A DNA stretch of 23,387 nucleotides from Cercozoa sp. M6MM. Taxonomy: Eukaryota; Endomyxa: Ascetosporea. Of the stretch, positions 16,978 through 23,387 are shown piece after piece. The DNA is taken from NCBI GenBank assembly GCA_040357565.1, contig JBDODJ010000170.1. One strand, written 5' to 3'. The first letter of the stretch is position 1. Every line of letters starts with the position of its first letter. Below the pieces are notes generated by a model. The model searched no databases, was not told the DNA's origin, and was given only the letters and a program-made list of their open reading frames with translations. The position numbers and the translations under genes are program-made.

Positions 16978-17810
16978 CTAATGAGGCACAATGTTGTCCA
17001 CCGCATCGACTGACCGTGTGCGTGCCTCTTCCTCGCTTTCGTCACTGTCAACACGCTCGAGAGGTGGCGGCTCCTCCAGCAAGTCAATGGTGTGCTCGCT
17101 TTCGTTGTTGGTGACGTAGTTGTTGTCGAGATGATTGTTGCAGTCAGCTGTGCTGCCTGTGGTCAAGCTCGCTGCGGTGTGGGTAGTTTCCGTGTCACCA
17201 GTGCACTCTTTTGATGAGTGCCCGGAACGAAGGCATTTAAAGCACAGTCCACGCTGCCGCACTGTGACACACTCGCGTACAGTGTGACCCACCTATCAGA
17301 CAGTACAGTGACCCACCTATCAGACAGTACAGTACGGTGCACAGTACCACCTGGCATGCCCTGCAGCGCGAAACACTTCCTTTGACCTGAGTGGTGACTA
17401 TCGCCGCAGGCAAATCCGAGGTGTTTTTCGACTTCTGGCTTTCTGTGATAGCCTTTTGTGGACCTGGAGTGCTTTTTGGAGGCTGTGATTCCTCTGTATG
17501 CCAAAGTTATCATCGCTGAAAGTACAAAACCCACGATTCTCAGCTGCAGTTGCCGCACCTATCTGCTCTTCTGGCTGTGTTCTGCGCCGTTTACGTTGTC
17601 GTTGAGCCGGAGGAATGTGCGGACGAAAGCGTCGTTTGACTCGGGTAGGGTTATCCTTGTCAATGCCAGCGGGAGCTAAATTTACAAAAAGACAAGCAGG
17701 GTGGACAACAGGAACTGGACGACTTCAGTGAACTTACATCCAACTGCTGACCGGGATCTCTCCCAGTACCGATATCGATGCTCTGGCATTTGTGCAGCTG
17801 TGTCAATCAT
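16978..17810 (-). CDS. CCHC zinc-knuckle protein, basic N-terminus and acidic C-terminus
   Basis: Four exons in phase: 17810-17738, 17675-17559, 17515-17343, 17292-16978; 678 nt, 225 aa. The clear domain is a zinc knuckle, CFKCLRSGHSSKEC (C-x2-C-x4-H-x4-C), which usually binds single-stranded nucleic acid. An upstream Cys/His segment (ACGDSHHSGQRKC) is probably a second, irregular knuckle. The N-terminal part is strongly basic (RVKRRFRPHIPPAQRQRKRR), and the tail is acidic (SDESEEEARTRS). Intron 2 is only 43 nt; intron 3 contains a 24-bp tandem duplication (17289-17335), and its boundaries are the least certain. An in-frame upstream ATG at about 17873 is possible. Paired Cys/His motifs also occur in retroelement proteins, but the spliced structure and lone context favour a host gene. 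Confidence 0.65.
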
Positions 17811-18426
17811 GGAAATATCTAAATTTACCAACACGGAAAACACTCCCGAGCATTCCCCCCAAATCTCCATAAATTGCCCCAAAAAGCACGAAAAGGGGAG
17901 ATATACCGTTTTGTGTGACTGTAGGGCTTCATTGACACCCAAGAGTCTTCAAAAAGAGGTAATCTGCGCCAATAGACACTTCCTTGAAGTCCGATGCTGA
18001 ATTCGCCCAGTGAAGAAAAACACACCAGCACGCTGAGCAATGAGTTTGTACATTTGAAGGGAAGCACTGCACTACACGAGAGTTGTTTGTCTCTAGGTCA
18101 GCCACGGGACTAGTTTGTGTTCTCTCTTGCGAGCAAGTGCTCGAACGACGACGGTTCGGGCGCGCAGCCACTTGGCTCGGTGAACGCGTTGACGCACACG
18201 ATGTCTCGCAGCAGCGCCGTGAGCGACTCGAGCGACCGCGTCGTGTTCCAGCTGTTGCAACAACCGAGACTCGGGTCAACCCATGCCATCATTTTGACAA
18301 CACAACACCTCACAAAACGGAACAATGAGATGTCGCCTCCTTAAGTAGTTTTGGCATTGAGCAAAACGGCCGTATCGGTCTAGAACAAGTCTCACGTGTT
18401 GACCAACAAGACATCAAACGCCCGAA
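17811..18426. other. Divergent spacer with ambiguous short open frames
   Basis: A plus-strand frame (about 18117-18344, containing TMSRSSAVSDSSDRVVFQLL) and a minus-strand frame (18325-18110, containing SLTALLRDIVCVNAF) overlap and have similar coding bias. At most one is an exon. I could not connect either to a neighbouring gene. Confidence 0.4.
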
Positions 18427-19228
18427 ATGGCCGACCAACAGCCCCAGGACTTGCCTCGTTGTACATCATTGTTCATGTTGCTGGTGTTTTGTTGCGAAGC
18501 TTGTGTGGTCTCCCCGCCAGGGCTTGCGGCTTTACAACCGGTGCTGCGTAACCACGGGGTTGGTCCAGCGGCGATCGATGTCATTACGAGCGCGTTCGCT
18601 CGGCAAGCGCGCTTCCACAGGGAAGACGTGGCTGAGGAGACTCGCCGGCTTCGCGAAAACATTGAACAGCGCGAAACCGCGCTCCAGCAGCAGCTACGCG
18701 CTGAGAAGGAGCGACACGGCGAGCAAGTGGCTCGACTCGAAGCAGAGTTGGTATTCTTGACTTGCTTGCGTTCTTGTGCCGAAGCGCTGCTTGCGAGTAT
18801 CATGCTGCACATTTAGGCCGAGGCCAGACTCAGACAAAATAGCGTCGTGAACTTCGTTGACGAAGCTCTCGAAGCGGGCGCAACGAATCTTCATCTGGAC
18901 GTTAAGCTCCGCGACCGGGAACCCGATGGTTTGGCTACTTTTGCAGAGTTTGTAAATTTATTCTGCTCACTGAGAGTGTGCGCGTAGAAGAAAGCACGGA
19001 AGGCTCGCTGCAGTACCAACACTGCAAAATTGACGTGTCAGACAAGCAGGATGTCGGCGAGAAGCGCCGCGCTGTCCTGTCTCAGTTTTCTGACCGTGAG
19101 TTTCAGTTTTGTTCTTTTCTGCACCAGGTCTCTCATTCAGGGGTGTGTCGATGTGGCAGTCCGAGAGCGCAAGCGCCGCGCGACAGCACCCCGTGACGCC
19201 GATAATCCACCTGCCGGCAACTGATTGA
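18427..19228 (+). CDS. Coiled-coil protein of unknown function, five exons
   Basis: Exons 18427-18460, 18521-18750, 18817-18928, 18988-19095 and 19128-19228 join in phase (585 nt, 194 aa). The second exon encodes a helical, charged stretch with RETALQQQLRAEKERHGEQV, a coiled coil. The third has NSVVNFVDEALEAGATNLHL, and the fourth is acidic to mixed (DVSDKQDVGEKRRAVLSQ). The frame of the last exon is doubtful: another frame there reads GCVDVAVRERKRRATAPRDA and looks more protein-like, but I found no donor/acceptor pair that reaches it. No catalytic motif, signal or membrane segment is visible. A structural or adaptor role is only a guess. Confidence 0.5.
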
Positions 19229-20066
19229 TGTGAGCTGAAACGTTACTTTACGTGTAATCAAGTCTAATTCAATCCGATCGAACGACTTTGTTGGTTGGTT
19301 GCTAAACAACTCAACTGACTAACTCACGCAATCGAACGGCGGTACCGTGCGCTAAGCGTCGTCGTACGCGACGTCGACGTGATCGACGGTCCTAAACGCC
19401 GACCTCGTCGAAGGTTCGCCTGCAGCGAGAGACCGTACGACCAACTGTAGCGGTTAATGCCGATGTGATTGGTGTGCTGCTGGAGTGACTCGTCGGTGTC
19501 GACTTCGGGGGGGGGGGGGGTCTGCTTCTCGCGGCTCAGTACCGACTCGCTTCGTGCGGCTCAGTACTGACTCGCTTCGCGTGCTAAACTGAAACGCACA
19601 TCATCTGTTTCCGCATTAGTCAATGAGCGGTCCTATTATGGTTACGTCTCTACTCTACTGACCATTACAGAGTGCCCATCGATCGATCAGTACCTGATTG
19701 AGTGCACCGTAGCCCTCCTACGAGGATGTGATGTCCACGCAAGTCTTTGATGCACGGCATGCTGCGACGCGCCTTGCGCCGTACAATGTCCGGCACGTTC
19801 CCGTTCACTGACGTACTAACTCGACAGTCAGTTCAGCCCAGTACCGGAAACTGGTCGGGACGGACGTGTACCTGCTGTCCCAGCGCATGGCTTATTATGC
19901 AAACAATTGGGTTGCATACTCTTGGTACCCGAGGCCTGGCCAGGATTACAATATAAAGCGGCGCTATCAGTCTCATGAGATCGCGTTGCGTCGAGCACAA
20001 ACAGACGGAACTGGAGAAACGAAACTAAACGACACGGGCATGTCGCCAGCTGCACAGGCAGACCAC
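19229..20066. other. Spacer with possible unassigned exons and a 25-bp duplication
   Basis: Contains a 14-G run (19507-19520) and a 25-bp tandem duplication (GCGGCTCAGTACCGACTCGC type, about 19533-19586). Short plus-strand frames such as CPSIDQYLIECT near 19680 and QYRKLVGTDVYLLSQRMA near 19840-19890 could be exons, but no consistent gene could be assembled. An open plus-strand frame running past 20067 is antisense to the peptidase gene. Confidence 0.4.
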
Positions 20067-22828
20067 TTAGAGCGGGTTCTCAAAGTGCTGGCGCATGATG
20101 TTGACGTCGGGCATCTCGTAGCACGGGCCGGCGCAGGCCAGGACGTGCTCGTGCGCGTAGAAGTACTGGTGCGCAAAGTCCATGACGCGCTGCGGCGTCA
20201 CGTCGCGGATGAGCGCGAGCTGCTCCTCAGGCGATATCCGGCGGCCGTGCACGAGGAACTGGCGCGCGATCTGGTCGGTGCGGCCCTGCCAAAAGAAACG
20301 CAAGGGTCAGTGTTGAAGGGTCAGTGTTGGTATCAGCTTGGTAGGAGGGCAATACCGTGGCAGTGTCGCACGTGGTCAGTGCCTTGGTGGCAGCGAGGTT
20401 CTTGCACATCTCAAATGCCGTGGCGTTGTGCACCTAGAGCACACAGACACACAGCAAGGCAGTGAAGAAACGCACATGAAGAAACGCATCATCAGCAGCA
20501 GGGAGATACGAAGCTACAGTGGAGTTGACAGTGCCGCCCAGGAACTTGCCAGACGCCGTGCAGAAGTCGTGCAATCTCTGGCATCACACCAGGGATCACA
20601 GGTATGCAAGGAGCATGCAAGATCGCAAGCGAGTTACCGTATCCTGAACCTGTCCCATGATGCCAAAGCAGCCAAAGTCGCTGAACTGTTGGACCATCGG
20701 CAGCATCGTCTCGGCGCACTGTGCCACACACACACACATCATACACAGACACATACACATACACATCATACACACACACACACATCATACACACAGACAC
20801 ATACACACACACATCATACACACAGACACAGACACAACACACACAGACACATACACATACACAACACACACAGACACATACACAACACACACATACACAA
20901 ACGCAAACATAAGATCTTGACTCAACTAAGTCAACACGTTGCCCAAATAGAAAGCCCCAGACTCTGGTACCTCCCAGTCGTGCAGCGTGCGCACGAGCGG
21001 TCGGAAGTCGCTCGCAGCGGTGTGGAACTGCGAGCGGTTGTACGAGCCCGCCATGGCTACAGAAAGTCGCACTCCACTCAGTTCCTCGACCACCCAAGGA
21101 CACCAAGTGTACCCTCAATGACCTGGAGGTCCGACGTGCCCTCCATATCGGCAAGACCGCAGACCTGGAAACCCAGCAGCGCCGACACCAGCGGCCAGTG
21201 GTCCTGCCGCTGCTCGATGTGCTGTCCGATAAAGTCCGGCTCGACGATTTCCCTCTGCCATCATAGACATTGCATAAAGACATCGCATAAAGACATCGCA
21301 GAGAGGACTAGCTAAACCAAGACAGGTGATACATCTCTTCTCGGCTTCTTGAGTGTGCCAAGCGACTCTTCGACCTGACAATCAGGGGTAAGGGGAGGGG
21401 TAAGGGAAGCTCGCAATGGGGACAAGGACAAGTTGCAAACCTGCTTGACGAACTTTTCGTGATCAATGTCGCAACCGACACCCACAACGACCTGCGCAGA
21501 ACAGCAATAGAGGACATCAAACTTGCTGTCCCTGTCCCAATACCATGTTGTTCGGCGTGTACTGTCGCTTGTAGAACATTCGCACATCATCTGGCGTGAT
21601 CAGCTTCTGCAACACCAAGAGAAAAGTGACTGCACAGAAGATACGACATGTCCAAGTCTACCTGAATGTGCTCAGCGCGGCCCAGAATCGGCTGACCGAC
21701 TGGCTGGTCTGCGCAAACGCGACTCGAGTCAAAACGCAAGAGCAAAGTGGTCCACTCGGACGAATTGACCCGAAAGACTTTGACCCGAAAGACTTGACTC
21801 GGAAAAACTTGACTCAAGAAATCCCAACTGCAGCACTGAAAAGAGCAAGACACAGTGGCCCTGTGGTCTGCGAAAGAGCAAAGCGGAGACTCAGTTGGTC
21901 CCTGTTGTCACCATACGCACACGCTAAGATTAGCTAGTGTGAGGGGGACACACTCTGTCGGTGTATCCCCCCGCATGTGCTCGGATTAAGAATGATCGTT
22001 TCATCATCGTCGCGCTGGCTCTTTCGCAGACCACTCGGGCCACACAGGTCGAGTCAAGTCAACAAGGAATTCCTCAAAAGCAGTTTAAGGCAAGTCAAGC
22101 CAACAAAAACGTGTTTTCGAAAAGTGTTTTTGAAAAGTGTTTTTGAAAAGTGAAGTGTCTTTGGAAAGAGTGCAGAAGAAACAACGTACTCTCGTAGGCG
22201 TTCTCAAAGAAGAGGTCCATAACGTACTCGTTCTTGTCGTTGGTGTAGACGTAGTCCATCTCCTGCATGATAACGGAGCGCTCGCTCTCGATGGCGTGGT
22301 CGGAAAGCTGCGGGTGCAGCATCATGTCCGTCAGGATGTCGAGCATCACGGGCCAGTCCTGGTTGCGCATGTTGGCGAAGAAGTTGACCTCCTCGCGCGT
22401 CGTGAAGGCATTCAGCTGCGCGCCGAGGCCCTCGACGATGTCGGTGACCTGCGAGGCCGAGTGCTTCTCCGTGCCCTTGAAGAACGAGTGCTCCAGGAAA
22501 TGCGACACGCCCGGCTTGTGCTCGAAGCGCGAGCCGCCCTTCACCTGTGCCGACACGCAGTGCGTACAGGGAAAGCTAACCCACACTATGCCTGCTGTCG
22601 CAACAAACGCACCATGATGGAAATGCACGTCGTGGCTGGCGCTGACGGCATTGCCTCGGTCACGACCTTGAGCCCATTCGGCAGCGTCGTCACGCGCGTC
22701 TATAAGGCACCACAACACTCACAACACACGCACAGCGCCACTGACAACTGGCCGGCCCTCACACAAACGCATGTTCACTTCTCGCAACATACCGCAGGAC
22801 GCAGCGCCTGTTTTAGGATTGCCGACAT
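20067..22828 (-). CDS. PMPCB: Mitochondrial processing peptidase beta subunit (M16 metalloprotease)
   Basis: The catalytic subunit of MPP removes presequences from proteins imported into the mitochondrial matrix; the family also includes the bc1 core-1 protein. Thirteen exons: 22828-22793, 22699-22613, 22544-22190, 21708-21662, 21606-21544, 21491-21441, 21374-21333, 21254-21113, 21056-20971, 20718-20650, 20577-20518, 20433-20356, 20285-20067; total 1335 nt, 444 aa. It starts TRVTTLPNGLKVVTEAM after only 12 residues. The zinc motif HxxEH is intact in GVSHFLEHSFFKGTEK, with the distal ligand Glu in ESERSVIMQEM. FTTREEVNFFA and GRTDQIARQFLVHGRRISPE are further family segments, and it ends GPCYEMPDVNIMRQHFENPL. 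An active HxxEH argues for a processing beta subunit and against the inactive alpha subunit. The presequence MSAILKQALRPA is very short. Confidence 0.93.
20722..20908. repeat. CA-rich microsatellite in peptidase intron
   Basis: ACACAC, ACATCATACACAC and CAGACACATACAC units fill most of the intron between 20971 and 20718. The minus-strand transcript is GT-rich. Confidence 0.95.
21765..21822. repeat. Imperfect TTGACCCGAAAGAC repeats in peptidase intron
   Basis: Four degraded copies of TTGACCCGAAAGACT lie within the largest peptidase intron (21709-22189). Confidence 0.8.
21855..22043. repeat. Long-armed imperfect inverted repeat inside a peptidase intron
   Basis: GTGGCCC plus GTGGTCTGCGAAAGAGC elements at 21855-21879 are matched in inverse orientation at 22018-22043 (25 against 26 nt, one indel and one or two mismatches; the inner 17 nt are perfect). 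Nested inside, GGGGGACACAC and GTGTATCCCCC (about 21944-21972) form a second hairpin. The layout fits a small foldback element or a structured intronic RNA. Confidence 0.8.
22096..22152. repeat. Three TGTTTTTGAAAAG repeats in peptidase intron
   Basis: Three tandem 13-bp copies, TGTTTTYGAAAAG, lie about 40 nt inside the 5' end of the large intron as transcribed. Confidence 0.85.
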
Positions 22829-23062
22829 CTATAGACTACAGGCACACCACAGAATAGCGAAGCAGCTGAAACCGGGCGAGGATCATCTTAACTTTTTTTT
22901 TTAATTTTGGCTGATCGGGTGTCGGGTTGACATCATTGTTTCATACTGTTTCGTAACAGCGTAACACATCGACAGGAGTTACAAATCAAACACCGTGTGC
23001 AATTCGAATTCTCGATCTGCCTTTTGAACAAAATTCGTTGGATTATTTTGACTCGACTGAAG

Positions 23063-23315
23063 CTAAATCTGGCGCGCGTTTTCAACATCAGACGCTGAAG
23101 AGGAAGAGGAGGAACAGGCGGGAGTTTTGATGGTCGAGCCGGCCAGCTGGTCCGAGTCGACGTCGACGCAGGCAGCGCTGCCTTGGCGCAGCTCCTCGGC
23201 GTAGTGCAGCAGTGCCTCCAGTCGCCGCTGCGTCCGACGGTGCGCCGCTGCGCCGACGAAACACGCGGCCAGAGCGATCCACAAACTCACCACCGCCACT
23301 GCCGACCTGCAACAT
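23063..23315 (-). CDS. Last exon of a membrane protein with a Ser-rich tail (5' part outside window)
   Basis: A terminal exon follows an acceptor (GATGTTGCAG) at about 23309 and ends with TAG at 23063. It encodes SAVAVVSLWIALAACFVGAA, a single hydrophobic span, then a basic HRRTQRRLEALLHYAEELRQ amphipathic helix, and a Ser-rich tail (ACSSSSSSASDVENARQI). A basic segment right after the span, with a short cytosolic tail, suggests a C-terminal anchor or last membrane segment. In-frame ATGs upstream lie in the G-rich sequence and are unlikely starts. The family cannot be told from this piece. Confidence 0.55.
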
Positions 23316-23324
23316 CCCGGAGTT

Positions 23325-23385
23325 TTGCCCCCTACCCCTCGACCCACCCCTACCCCCTCCCTACCCTACCCTCTACCCATACCCC
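23325..23385 (-). repeat. G-run array (GGGTAGGG) in the intron of the right-end gene
   Basis: On the minus (sense) strand the sequence has about ten runs of three or more G separated by one to four bases, such as GGGTAGGGTAGGGAGGGGG. It fits the G-quadruplex pattern and lies immediately 5' of the acceptor of the last exon. Confidence 0.85.
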
Positions 23386-23387
23386 AT

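Noticed and set aside
16978-17810. Retroelement nucleocapsid (gag-type) fragment
   Set aside because: Cys/His knuckles alone are weak evidence. The frame is spliced by short introns, and no protease, polymerase or terminal repeats are nearby.
20338-22904. Long plus-strand open frames (up to 325 codons)
   Set aside because: They are antisense to the processing peptidase exons and run through the CA microsatellite.
1-23387. tRNA, rRNA or snRNA genes
   Set aside because: I read both strands for cloverleaf B-box-like and rRNA-like sequence and saw none I could support; a covariance-model scan would be decisive.

Overview
The window comes from the nuclear genome of an intron-dense, compact unicellular eukaryote. 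Nearly every gene is split by short introns, mostly 40-90 nt. I reconstructed exons by hand using GT-AG rules, family similarity and phase. For eleven models covering whole coding regions the exon lengths sum to a multiple of three with no internal stop, which is strong internal support. The organism has a shikimate-pathway enzyme (so it is not an animal), a mitochondrial processing peptidase, a TFIID subunit and a C3PO subunit. I cannot place it in a named lineage.

Layout from left to right. An ERGIC3/Erv46-like ER-Golgi cargo receptor (minus, 3' end outside the window) has introns filled with G-rich minisatellites. A 17-exon chorismate synthase (minus, 1484-3835) is divergent from a 10-exon translin-associated factor X (plus, 4006-5302). 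A 280-aa protein with an RRM-like C-terminal half (minus, 5804-7093) and a 79-aa protein (minus, 7174-7453) follow. Next is a CTD small phosphatase (plus, 7559-9848), interrupted by an assembly gap with an inverted copy of one of its own exons beside it. After 1.4 kb without a clear gene comes a 53-aa Cys-rich protein (plus, 11294-11690). It converges on a TAF7-like TFIID subunit (minus, 12018-13367), which is divergent from a secreted ENPP-type phosphodiesterase (plus, 13595-15981).

A 153-aa protein made of 11-residue coiled-coil repeats with a C-terminal CxxC...CxxC finger (plus, 16317-16948) converges on a CCHC zinc-knuckle protein (minus, 16978-17810). A coiled-coil protein (plus, 18427 to about 19228) follows. 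Then come the mitochondrial processing peptidase beta subunit (minus, 20067-22828) and the last exon of a membrane protein (minus, from 23063). Most neighbours are head-to-head or tail-to-tail with 30-250 bp between them. The genes are unrelated housekeeping genes, not a cluster with one function. I found no rRNA, tRNA, CRISPR array, virus-like element or complete transposon.

The points most worth a second look are: the hendecad-repeat zinc-finger protein; the degenerate 5' splice sites, of which roughly 30% read GTAC; the inverted exon copy touching the gap in the phosphatase gene; the Cys cluster in TAF7; and inverted-repeat structures at 10.4-10.6 kb and in a processing-peptidase intron.
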